Below the pieces are notes generated by a model. That model saw nothing but the letters and a program-made list of their open reading frames with translations, did not search any database and was not told the DNA's origin. From positions 4,402,001 through 4,466,000 of the forward strand of contig CM106585.1 of the NCBI GenBank assembly GCA_048013815.1: a DNA stretch of 64,000 bases, in the 5' to 3' direction. The translations under genes and the position numbers were made by a program. The DNA is from Setoptus koraiensis. Taxonomy: Eukaryota > Arthropoda. Positions 37,301 to 46,636 of this stretch are shown one piece after another (positions within the stretch are counted from its first letter, which is position 1; each line of letters opens with the position of its first letter).

Positions 37301-40300
37301 TGTGCAATTGAGTGGGCACGTTATTTATGCAACAAACTAGCCAAATGTATATATCTAGCCATATAAGTCAGACAGAACATTAACAGATTAATGACACACA
37401 GTCTTAAGCATTGCGCAATTCAAGTCAACAAACATTTTTTGGGGGCACCTGTACCCCTTGTTGTATTAGACTGCATTACATTATTTGGGCCTGCTACTGC
37501 TACTATTGCACCGTATCACGCGCCTCCAGATGATTGATGACATAGCCAGCGATTACCTAATGTTTACTTGACACACTTTTGTTATTTTTATTATTGATAT
37601 TATTTATGTGCTAATAATTGCTTTCTCTAATATCAGCAGCAACAACAGCAGCCACTGTCTTAACTCTTCTGTTTTCCTCGACTTAGCAAATATAGCAAAC
37701 TAGCGAAAGCAGTCACACACGAACCACCCAAATGCTACCAACGTAAACAAACATCATATCATCGTCTATATTCTCAACGAGGCTTCACGTTTGCCGGGCC
37801 GGCCTCTAGTTTCGCATGGAAGCGCGTATTGCGAACGATCAATTAATCACCTGTGTACAATGTTCAACCTGTTTACTGTTTACTGTTACTGTAACACGAC
37901 ATTATCTTACGTAGCTATGATTAATTACGTAACTGTAGCTATTAGTGATTATGTAACGACATATACAGATAGCCAATGCAATCAATGATGAGCTCAAGTA
38001 GTTGCAAAATTGATCAGTGACCGATGAAATTTGTTTTGGTTGAACTAGTTGTCGACCCGACTGGTAAAAAATTGTTAATTGTGTGTCCCGATCATGCCAA
38101 CTATTACATAACACTCTGTGCCTATTTGTACTGTATGTTATGTAACTACTTGATATAAATGTCAAAGCAAGCCACTGTGTTATTACTACTGTTAATTTAT
38201 TATTACTAGGCCAAGTCGCACTCACATTGTGTGTGTGTGTGTCGTCACGATAACGGATGATAATAACATAATCATTAGCAGGCAACTCACGACGATTCTT
38301 TATGGCTTCGTGGGCAAATGTCGCATTCATTCACATAATCACTTGTTCACCTGGTTAGCCCATTGGCTGCACACCAACAACGACGATCGCCAATATTGAT
38401 TCACCTGGGCATAATACACAATATACAAACTTCATTAGTATTGTCACTGTGTACGGGCTGTACGCGATTTCGTTGTTCTGTCTCACACAAATACATAACA
38501 TTAAACTAGCACAAGATATAGATCAATGCGCCGTTATGTCACTACAGTTTGTTATTATTATTCTTATCCAGCTCAAAGCGAAAAGTGCGCGCAAAGTCTT
38601 TTTTTTTATTGTGTAATAATTGCCATAGAGTTCAATTGAGTTTTAACTCACTCACTGTGTCGCCGTTGCACGCGCTGCGCCTATCAAATCCGTTATCCGC
38701 CTAAGCGAGTCAGCTATCCTTTTTGTTTGGAAAAGTTGTCGCAATTGCCAACATAATTGCCCCTTTATCCCTTTTGTATTAATCATCAGCGTCATCAATG
38801 GCCCAATGGCTACACTACATTTTGAATGATCAACACACAATTCTTTTTTTCCTAGAATTTGTTTGTTTCCCCCCCCCTCTACCTGTTTGAAAGCCATTTC
38901 CGCAATTCAGCCGCTTGCCTGTGTTCGGGCCCCAGCATTTTCTGCCAGCCACTGGAACTGGGCTCAGGGATTTTGTTGGCTGCTGCCCTTTGACTGTCAG
39001 CCCCCGGGATGCGCCAGGCCCACTCCTGAGGCAATATCGCCCAGACACACAGGTTTTTGCGAGTCTAGACAGTCTAGATGGTGACTGGAATGACTGCAAA
39101 GTTGCCTTTGTTTTCATTGCAACGTCAGCAACGTTTTTCGGCCATATCTCAGGCCAGCTTGCATCATGCAAGTTGCATGTGATCGCGAAGACACACTTCA
39201 CACGACTGCCAGTCGGGCCTCCAGTTAATATCGGCATCGTCACAATCAGCTCAACGTCTCTGTCTTGACGGGACGCTCACCTACTGTTCGCCTCATACAT
39301 ACTCGTACTGTGAGTATGCTCATGGCGTTCAGTTGGTCCCCCATTTCGCCCGTATGTGTCACAGCCAGTGGCCACTTTTTTGCTGTCGACAGTGCTGCAA
39401 ACCTTGAGCAAATAAACAACAAAACATATATTGACAGATTGGCGTGATGTGGGCGCCTGACAATGCTTTTGTCATTAGAATGTCAATGACAATCGCAATG
39501 ACTAACTGTAACGGGCCGCCTACGACAATTAAGCGCGACGGTAAGACTCAAATCGCATTAGCGCTTCGTTTTTGGGCCCTGTTTCGGGCAAGAGTTGCGC
39601 CGCTGCAAATTGGGGCCGGCGCCCAAGCAGCTGATAGCTGGGTGCGCTGTGTGGCTGCTGATTGATTCAACTGTAGATTATGATCATCTAATATCAAACT
39701 AATGCACCGAGAATTGTCAAATGAGCCACAACGAACCGGTTCGGTTTTTTCCGCTTTTCACCGCTTTTCAATCTGGCTAACGTTTTCAATTCGCACAAAT
39801 TTCAACACACCCAGATCGAGCGAGATAGCGCCGTTTTGCCGTTTGCTGTTGCCCTTGGACAAACTAATCGCATTAATTATCATCGCTCTCAAGCGACGGC
39901 CTCGAAAGCAGAAGCATTAATTAGATTAGTAGTACCTATTGCATAACGTAACAAGCGCATTGTTTTCAGCAAAGCGGTGCGCTGTTGAGACCAGACGCAC
40001 AAACAAAAGAGCGTGACAATTTCTTGGAAATTCTCATCCGATAATTACCGCTACGTGCAATATCTGGGCCCCAATGCTGTGCGCGCTTGTGACGATTCGC
40101 AGAACTCAATCACTCGACAGCCTACGCCGCGCAGCCAGTTTAGCTCTAATTGACTAAATTTAGCTCAATTTCGTGCGAGATTTAGGTCGAGGTGGGCGCT
40201 CAGTCTAAATTGTTTTTCTCCTAGCCTGGCTCGTGGTGAAACGCGAATGGTGGCGCGCTCTACGCAATTTCCGTCATTTGTCATGTTTTCCAGCGAAGCG

Positions 40301-41502
40301 AGCCAGCGAGCGAGTTACGTGAGTCACGTGAATCATTTGGTGAGTCGTCGTCGTCGTGGAGAAATATGACAAATGAAAAACGACAACGACGCTGACAGCT
40401 GGTAGTGGGGCCGCCGGTTAAAACAGATAGCGCCAGCGGTAGATAGCGGCAAACGTCAAGTGGTGCTCGTGGCAGCGCACAATCCAAAGATATTGTTTCG
40501 GAGAAAACAAAATTTAATGCGGGTCGTGGCTACAATTTTGCAGTTGCCACTGACAAACGGAGCCACTAGTGCGCGCTGACTGTTCGGGCCGCACTCAAAT
40601 TGATGGCTCGGCAGGCCGGGTATGCTAATTCATTATTATTACTATTATCATTATTGTTTGGCTCGCCAATGTTGTTTGGCCAGTTTGTGGCGGGCCGCGC
40701 AACTCGCGCGCATCGCAATACGCGGATTTATTCTAGGCCCGAACAGTTGGCCGGGCCGGGCCGGGCCGCGCCGCGCGGCTGTTCGGGCCTAGACACTAAA
40801 TTATTCGGGCCCCCAAAACTGGCAAAATCAGAGTGCCTGTAGCTGGTCTAATGGAAGCCATAAGAGTGGGGGCCAATTTGCGCGCGCGTTTTCATTCATG
40901 CAACAACTTGCCGCGAACGGGCCGCTACACATATTTGTTTTTGTATTTGTCGCCGAGTATTTTGATTATATTTGCGGGACGCTCGGTATGAATCGAGTGC
41001 GGATAATTGTGATAATTGCGCCATGTCGGCGTGTGTGTGTGTGTGTACTTACGGACAAATAGGTTGCTGATGAGAGTTGCTGGCAAACAAAACAGTAAGA
41101 CGAGAATGTCGGCCAAAGCGAGATTGGCTATGAAATAGTTTGTCACTGTTCGCATTCGGGGCGATCTGTACACTATGGCCACGACAAATCCGTTACCTAT
41201 TATGCCGATAATGAACACAATTGTATAGGCGAGCGCCAACAAAGTGCTCACGCTCAGCGAATGTCTCAGCCAGGGGATATCGGTGTGCACAACGGAGGCC
41301 GCCGATGTGACAACTGAATTATCTTCGTTTTTGCGCTGCTGCTGTTGCTGTTGCGTAACCGCCGCCGCTTCCACAATGGCCGTTGACAGGTTGCTGTTGG
41401 TTGTTGGCTGCTGTTGCTGTTGCATTGTTGTCACTGCTGTCGTTGATTGAATTTCCGCCCTGTCGCTGCTAATTGACGCTAATGACACCGCCTCCAGTTG
41501 TG

Positions 41503-41536
<34 letters not shown>

Positions 41537-42007
41537 TTGTTGCTGCTGTTGTTGTTGATTGTCGAGCGATGCTGGCGTACCTGTGACGACCGCCATGCTG
41601 TCGCTAGAAATGGCCGATTGCGTGGCGACGATAGTGATTGATTGCAAGTTAGTAGTGCTACTGCTATTGTCTTGGCTGTCCAATGGCGGCTGCGAATTAA
41701 CTGCCAACAACAATGCAATTGGATTACTGTTGTTGCTATTGTTGCTGTTGATCACTAGTCCGCTTGACAGCAACACCAACACCAAGTGCCAATACAATGG
41801 GCCCCATCGCAAACATAATGAGCCTCGTGCCAACACTGTTCTTGTCACCTGTTTTTTCGAGTATGGCTTCACTGGGACACGCAAAAAACAGCGCACCGAT
41901 GATCTCATGGGCGAGCACACAATCCGCTGCAAGCTGGTGGCATTGTCGCTGGCGCTGGCCTTGTCGCTGGCGTGCCAACAACAAACCGATTTCTTTTGGG
42001 TAGCCAT
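7666..42007 (-). CDS. SIFaR: SIFamide-type neuropeptide receptor (class A GPCR), four coding exons
   Basis: CDS is the join of 41053-42007, 20298-20397, 13481-13999 and 7666-10345, minus strand: 4254 nt, 1417 aa. Phases match at all three junctions (CCT Pro319, AGA Arg352, TGG Trp525), all donors are GTAAGT, and every acceptor ends in AG. TM1 is about 252-279 ([20 protein letters not shown]), TM2 about 289-312 ([20 protein letters not shown]), and TM3 has Cys327 and a DRF motif (351-353). Extracellular loop 2 has Cys408 in [10 protein letters not shown]5 is about 419-443, TM6 has FVLSWAP, and TM7 has [16 protein letters not shown] (NPxxY 534-538). The [28 protein letters not shown] and [16 protein letters not shown] blocks are what I recall of arthropod SIFamide receptors, relatives of vertebrate NPFF receptors. 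It would act at the plasma membrane through G proteins. Family call about 0.8; a sister neuropeptide receptor is the alternative. Confidence 0.85.
10346..13480 (-). other. SIFaR intron 3 (3.1 kb)
   Basis: GTAAGT donor and a strong pyrimidine tract (TTTTTCTCTATCTCGCTTAG) at the acceptor, which ends at 10346. The interior is mostly GC-rich with several GGGCCC palindromes, and no exon is recognised. Confidence 0.8.
10519..10546. repeat. Inverted repeat, 9-bp arms
   Basis: CTTGCCGGC and GCCGGCAAG separated by 10 nt, in SIFaR intron 3 close to the exon 4 acceptor. Confidence 0.75.
13481..13999 (-). CDS. SIFaR: SIFaR exon 3: end of TM3 to TM6
   Basis: 519 nt. It starts with the A that completes Arg352, then [10 protein letters not shown]4 (about 371-391, [20 protein letters not shown]), loop 2 with [10 protein letters not shown]5 (about 419-443), loop 3 with the NIPGD and [10 protein letters not shown] blocks, TM6 with FVLSWAP, and loop 3 to TM7 up to LLPLAQ plus two bases of Trp525. 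The GTAAGT donor is at 13480. The open frame runs further upstream (to about 14220), but that part is intron and encodes Arg-rich microsatellite translation. Confidence 0.92.
15242..15294. repeat. Perfect 11-bp inverted repeat with 31-nt loop
   Basis: CTTGTGGGGCC (15242-15252) and GGCCCCACAAG (15284-15294). It lies in SIFaR intron 2 and has other GGGGCCC-type motifs in the loop. Confidence 0.8.
16362..16408. repeat. Perfect 15-bp hairpin extended to 19 bp
   Basis: GCCGCTATATCTGGC (16366-16380) and its exact reverse complement (16388-16402) flank a 7-nt loop. After a 2-nt bulge, four more pairs (CTGG/CCAG, 16362-16365 with 16405-16408) extend the stem. It lies in SIFaR intron 2, about 550 bp from the assembly gap. 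Unique sequence. Confidence 0.9.
16954..17453. other. Assembly gap (500 N)
   Basis: Exactly 500 N, a conventional placeholder size, so the true length is unknown. It lies within SIFaR intron 2. The DNA on its left is strongly GC-rich with repeated CCGAACCG-type motifs, which may have caused the break. Confidence 0.99.
20298..20397 (-). CDS. SIFaR: SIFaR exon 2: TM3
   Basis: A 100-nt exon too short for ordinary ORF calling. Read from the TTTGCAG acceptor, it completes Pro319 and gives [16 protein letters not shown] and [16 protein letters not shown], then two bases of Arg352 before the GTAAGT donor (20297). It supplies the conserved TM3 cysteine (Cys327) and the Asp of the DRF motif. Joining the arginine codon across this intron restores [10 protein letters not shown]. 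An intron inside this arginine codon is a recurrent site in class A GPCR genes. Confidence 0.92.
21525..22502 (-). CDS. Hypothetical 325-codon ORF inside SIFaR intron 1
   Basis: A 978-nt open frame on the same strand as SIFaR. It runs through a GTT microsatellite (read as 10 Asn) and an AT microsatellite (read as an Ile/Tyr alternation). No domain, signal peptide or homology is recognised. The length is unusual for this AT-moderate intron. The repeats read straight through in frame and composition is otherwise undistinguished, so it is probably fortuitous, but an intron-nested gene is not excluded. Confidence 0.15.
21990..22008. repeat. (AT)n microsatellite
   Basis: About nine AT units in SIFaR intron 1. 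Confidence 0.9.
22303..22334. repeat. (GTT)n microsatellite
   Basis: About ten uninterrupted GTT units in SIFaR intron 1. Confidence 0.95.
22497..22566. promoter_or_regulatory. Tandem TACGTAACATTAC-like motif cluster
   Basis: Imperfect repeats of a (T)ACGTAACATTAC unit with one perfect TTACGTAA (22502-22509) plus CTACGTAA and TTGCGTAA variants. TTAYGTAA is the consensus of PAR-type bZIP factors (vrille/Pdp1/E4BP4 class). It may equally be just a degenerate tandem repeat. Confidence 0.35.
23292..23374. repeat. 16-bp tandem array, five units
   Basis: Units of GTCAACAGTAACGAAC / GCCAACAGCAACGAAC begin at 23292, 23308, 23324, 23340 and 23356. The units drift from GTCAACAGTAAC to GCCAACAGCAAC along the array. 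Confidence 0.9.
37905..38145. promoter_or_regulatory. Cluster of TTAYGTAA (PAR-bZIP-like) sites
   Basis: Within 240 bp of SIFaR intron 1: TTACGTAG (about 37907), TTACGTAA (37925-37932), TTATGTAA (37949-37956), TTACATAA (38104-38111) and TTATGTAA (38138-38145). A candidate enhancer for vrille/Pdp1-type factors, by motif only. Confidence 0.35.
40732..40793. repeat. Perfect 15-bp inverted repeat with 32-nt GC-rich loop
   Basis: TCTAGGCCCGAACAG (40732-40746) and its exact reverse complement (40779-40793). The loop is a CCGGG/CGCG tract. It lies in SIFaR intron 1, some 260 bp from the exon 1 donor. The half-site CTGTTCGGGCC recurs near 40580. Confidence 0.9.
41053..42007 (-). CDS. SIFaR: SIFaR exon 1: polyQ ectodomain, TM1 and TM2
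   Basis: 318 codons plus one base. The ATG at 42007 follows an in-frame TAA 18 nt upstream and has a good context (A at -3, G at +4). The ectodomain is about 250 residues long. It holds a hydrophobic run at about 68-86 (signal peptide-like but internal), Gln runs including 18 in a row (151-168), and sequons such as Asn22 and Asn114. TM1 and TM2 follow. The exon ends ...NLFV plus C, then the GTAAGT donor at 41052, next to a short CA microsatellite. The internal position of the hydrophobic run leaves room for a downstream start (Met34) or an unrecognised 5' exon. Confidence 0.85.
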
Positions 42008-42381
42008 AATGGTGTGTTGCGATTATGTAATTGTCAACTGGTTACTTTTTACTGCATGCACGCCACACGCGCACTTGTTGTAGTTGCGTAATTATGCGTA
42101 GCTATTGACACAAGTCGTCGCTGCCTAATTAGGCCACTTATGCTGTCGATGCTATCAGCTGTCTGCTAAATTAAATCAGCCATTCACGCATCTGCTCCTC
42201 TCGACGAGATGGGTATGTGTGTTGCGTAATATTTGCTTGCTGCGCAATAGTTAACAAGTTTTCTAGCTAGCTGCAATATGATAATTGACGATAATGACGA
42301 TTTTTCTATGCGATAGCTGGATGCATTTTGCGTCGTTTATTGCGTGAGTCAAAGCTTGCCAGTCGCTGTCGGACAGACAAA

Positions 42382-42433
42382 GTCGCTATGTGTTGTCGCT
42401 ATGCGTTGGCGCTATGCGTTGGCGCTATGTGTA
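42382..42433. repeat. 13-bp tandem repeat, four units
   Basis: GTCGCTATGTGTT-type units start at 42382, 42395, 42408 and 42421. Confidence 0.9.
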
Positions 42434-45123
42434 TGAGCTAGCTGTGTATGCTAATGAACATTATGTAATCTGTCTAACTGGCTGCTAATGATGATGCTAA
42501 TGGCAACGGCAGCATCAAATGTCGCTTGCGTCATTACACAAACAACCGGCTCATTGTTGCTTGAGATGCTGCACATATCCTTGCTCTGTCAGCGCTAAAC
42601 TTGAAATGACAAACCTCGAATGCCAACTAGCTTGCCAGTGAAATGTTCCGTCAGTTTGGACAGTTTTTCACTAACGCACACATGCCATGGGGTCGCACTG
42701 CGCCTGTGCGCGCCTTACTATTACGCAATACGCGCGCCTCAACAACTCACAGGCACACGAATCACCTAGCAGAATACCTCAATGGGCAACGAATGCGCGC
42801 CAACTACTGACGGCCATGGCGATGATTCAATTGATGATAAAATACCGCATGTTATATCGGCACACTAATTAATTATTTGAGTCCAATTGCGACAGTGAAT
42901 CACCGCACTGAAAACCCTCACTACTGACTGGCCACAACTACAATAACTGCACTCATATCATGCCGAGTAGTATCATTTGCTCAAACGCGCTTCTCGATTT
43001 CTCGCGCGAATTGTACCCCGAACAACAATCACAAATAGAGACTGGGCACTGATTGCTGGCCAGACGACTTCGATTTCGAACTCGGGTGTGGTTTCAGAGG
43101 GCGTGCACCGAGTGGGTGCCCCAAAATTTCTGGTGGGCCACGCATGCGTGCCCTTAAGCACAAATATTTGCCCAAGAGTTATGCTCAATTCATCGGGGTA
43201 TGCATACCTGTATGTCTGCGTTCAACTGTCTGGCCAGAACTCAGCGAGAAGGCAGGTCAAGGTTAAATATTCGGGTTTTCATTGAAAGACTTTTCCATTG
43301 AAGGAGTGGAAAAAAAGATTTCGCTTAGGCCAGCTTCGCAATACTAGCCAAAAACAACGATTTTTGCGGAAGTAAGTGCTCAACTCATGATTATGGGGGC
43401 CCATGGGGAATACTCGAAATGGTCGCTATTGTATCATTTGGAAAATATCAATCATCTGATTCATCTGAAGTATATAGCCAAGATCTCTCGAATCTGCTAT
43501 CTACCTTATCCTACTTTTGTCAACTTGACAAACCCTAAACGCTTGCTATAAGTGAAAAAGGTTGAGTTTCAGCTCCACTTTGATGGGTTCAACACAAATC
43601 GACACTTCATCCGATGAAGTTCATCGATCCAGATCGCCCGACGATTGTTAACCTCTCAGATGCTCGAGTGCGAGCCAGACCAACTCGATTGAGTTGTGGT
43701 AAGAACGGCCCAAATTTGCAGAATAGTGTTGAAATTTTCAACCTGAAAAACTCTTTCGAGCCATAAATCTGAGTTCTCATCACCAACGAAATACATCTAA
43801 TGGAAGCCGAGAGTAAAATGAGGCTACCCTGAAATCAGCCAATCTGGTTATCTGGTTCTTGCTTTGTCATTTTGTCTCTATTTTCCGATAAGCGAATAAG
43901 GGAGACAGCCAAGAAAAACAATTCGTATTTAGGTGACGAAAAGTGCCTTGTTTTCTAATCTGTTCGGAGAGAAATCTAGCTTAAAAGTTTCAGTTGGAGA
44001 AGAGGTACCAGAGGGACTAGTGTGCCTGAAAAATGTTTTTTCCTATGTATTCAATGTATTGAAAATTCGAGCGAAAATTGTGGCAGAAATCATCCAATTA
44101 TTGCAATTAATTAAAAAAACTAGACGATTGTTGCCACTTCGATACACTTTCAGCATTTTAATTAAAACCTTTTCTGTATCAAAGTGCCACAAAGTGTCAG
44201 AAAGTTTGAATTTCTTTCCGAACACTACCCGAGACTCGTATTTCGAGATGGATACAAATATGGCATAATGGAACGTATTTCACAATGCCGAACCCCGAAA
44301 GTTGTTTGTTCACCCAAAAAATTACATCCTCACCCAGCCCTAGAGCGTGAAATAAGGATGTAGTAGTATTGCCAAGGCAAATGAGAAAAACAGAATGGGA
44401 TTTTTTCATCCGTAGCGTGAAAGTTTTCCTTCAGACGCACCAACCTTTTGAGGTGATTTTTCTCGCATTGAGCACAATATCATGACTAGTTTTAAAAACA
44501 AGCAAACAAACAAAACTAGAGCACGAAGAGAGAAATTGTGGTGTTCGCCCAATGTGTTTCGTTCATGCACTGCTCTCTTATCACCGACAGGGTGCAGTTG
44601 ATACAAACAGAAACGGTTGGAATAACCGTCATTTATAACCGCGTTATAATGCGGTGAGGCGGCTTGATTGCTTGTGCCCATCTGCGAAATAATGATAAAA
44701 CACGTTCGCCCATGAATGTTGGCGAGATTCGCATTGCTTCGAAGAGCGAAAAACCTATTCAGGCTGATTGAAACGCTCGAGGGCGAAATTTCTGTTTTTC
44801 TGTTCTTCTGTTCCATTCTGATTCGTCGAGATGGATTTCGAGCGAATCCAACAAGCGACTTGGGCCTCGCCAACGAGCGAGCGGCAACGAAATTCGCCGA
44901 GGCGAAATTTTCTAGACAAGATTAATGGCGGGTGTAAAAGAGCAAATTTTCGAGATCAATCAAAGTGCACGATAAAAGTTTTGGCGTGTTGTGTGTGCAT
45001 AATCATTAATTGAGTGTTGAAATGCAGATGCAGCTAAGCTGTCCAGCATCAATTTCGGCTCGCGAGCGTCTTGAGACGTTTTTCGTGCGCCATATTGTTG
45101 GCTTGCTAATTGATTGTAGCGAC

Positions 45124-45124
<1 letters not shown>

Positions 45125-45178
<54 letters not shown>
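45125..45178. repeat. (CGA)n trinucleotide microsatellite
   Basis: About 18 uninterrupted GAC/CGA units. The frames through it give poly-Thr or poly-Val and are not genes. Confidence 0.97.
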
Positions 45179-45179
<1 letters not shown>

Positions 45180-45736
45180 ATACGTGATATGTGATATATG
45201 GTTATAGGTGCTTGATTGCCGGCGCACCGTCGAGTTCATTGACACGGCCAGCCGGCATTGGCTACTTGTAACCTGTTATCTGGTATTGGCCGGCGCGGCA
45301 AGACATGTGTGATGATGCTGATGAGAGTTGAATGTCCTTAAGTGTGGCCACTCTTGAATGTCAGTGAATCCTATTTAGTCGGCTGTCTAGTTAATTTAAA
45401 CAAGTTGATTACATCGACAACATGATGCTTGTTGGTTGCATTGGGCTGCCGGCCAGCTGATCGAATCGGGGATCCGCTGACCAGTAGTGCACTTTGTTGT
45501 TATAGACTAGCGGTGTTTATGTCACAACAAACAAGCGACATGGCGGCGGCGATATAGCGAGTGAGATAACAACAATGATTGTGCGTATTGCATAATCAGT
45601 TGGTGAGGCGGCGTTCATCCGTTCGCGCAAGCAGCACGGACAACACGGACAGCACGGACACAGACGTCATTAGAGGCAACAATATTGCATCATAATTATC
45701 ATCATTGTCATCATGATGCGATCGTCAGATAGAGCG

Positions 45737-45767
45737 CGAAACTTTCGCTTCGAAAGCGAAAGTTTCG
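45737..45767. repeat. Perfect 14-bp hairpin with 3-nt loop
   Basis: CGAAACTTTCGCTT (45737-45750) and AAGCGAAAGTTTCG (45754-45767) around a CGA loop. Unique sequence in the SIFaR-Wnt spacer. Confidence 0.9.
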
Positions 45768-46134
45768 AGTCGCCCGCTCACAAAGTCCGACACAAAGCGA
45801 CCGTTGATAATTTCGCTTTTAGCTTTGGTTGGCTCTCACGCCGCCCCAACAAATAAATAAATATATATATATGCAACATTTGTATTGTTACGCAAGTTTC
45901 ATTTGCGCGAGTGACCGTTATTGTAGCGCGTAACGGCAATAGCCATAACACTGACACGGGCTCTGGTCGGTCACATTTACAGCTGGCCGGTCACATGTAG
46001 AGCTGACCGGTTACATGTAGACTGGCTGGCGAGACTTGGCAGCGAGCGCGCCATGATACGCGCCGAGTGCGGTCAATTGACAGATACGTATGCACGGCCA
46101 CTTGAATCTAATTGAATATTTATTTATGCCCGCC

Positions 46135-46180
46135 ACTGGTCAAGCGCACTGGTCAAGCGCACTGGTCAAGCGCACTGGCC
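46135..46180. repeat. 13-bp tandem repeat, three and a half units
   Basis: ACTGGTCAAGCGC units start at 46135, 46148 and 46161, with a partial fourth at 46174. Confidence 0.95.
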
Positions 46181-46529
46181 AGTGTAGTGTAGCGTGGCCA
46201 ATTGCGTTGTGCCAATTCATCTTGCGGCGTTGCGGCAAATCTGCACATGGCGCATTCTTTGGCGAGACCGTGCTCGGTTGTCTCGGTGTGGCCGGCTGGC
46301 GGGCACAAGAACGCGGCCCGAGAATGGGGCCCCACAACGAGAGCCCACAATGGGGGCCCACAGCGCCAGACACAGTCGGTCTGATTCTTGTCGCGGGGGC
46401 CCGATAACGTCATTGTTGGCACGTTTAGCCGGCCGAGCGGTCAGCGTGGGCCGCGCAAGCAAATGGCGCCCACTGGGCAAACAAAGGCCACTTGTCGAAA
46501 ACTGGCCACTCGATGCATCAGCAACAGCA

Positions 46530-46636
46530 CCACCAACGCCAGCAACACCGACAACCACGACAACGCCGACAACGCCGACAACGCCGACAACGCCGACAAC
46601 CACGACAACAGCGACAACAGCGACAACAGCGACACG
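46530..46636. repeat. 9-bp minisatellite (CGACAACGC/CGACAACAG)
   Basis: About eleven 9-bp units in two subtypes. All six frames stay open through it, which explains the long repeat-derived ORFs nearby. Confidence 0.9.

Larger units (their letters stand above)
20398..41052 (-). other. SIFaR intron 1 (20.7 kb)
   Basis: Phase 1 intron, GTAAGT donor at 41052, acceptor TTTGCAG ending at 20398. Much of it (about 24-40 kb) is more AT-rich than the flanking DNA. I recognise no gene inside. It contains AT and GTT microsatellites, a 16-bp tandem array, clusters of TTAYGTAA, and one 978-nt minus-strand ORF of doubtful status. Confidence 0.8.
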
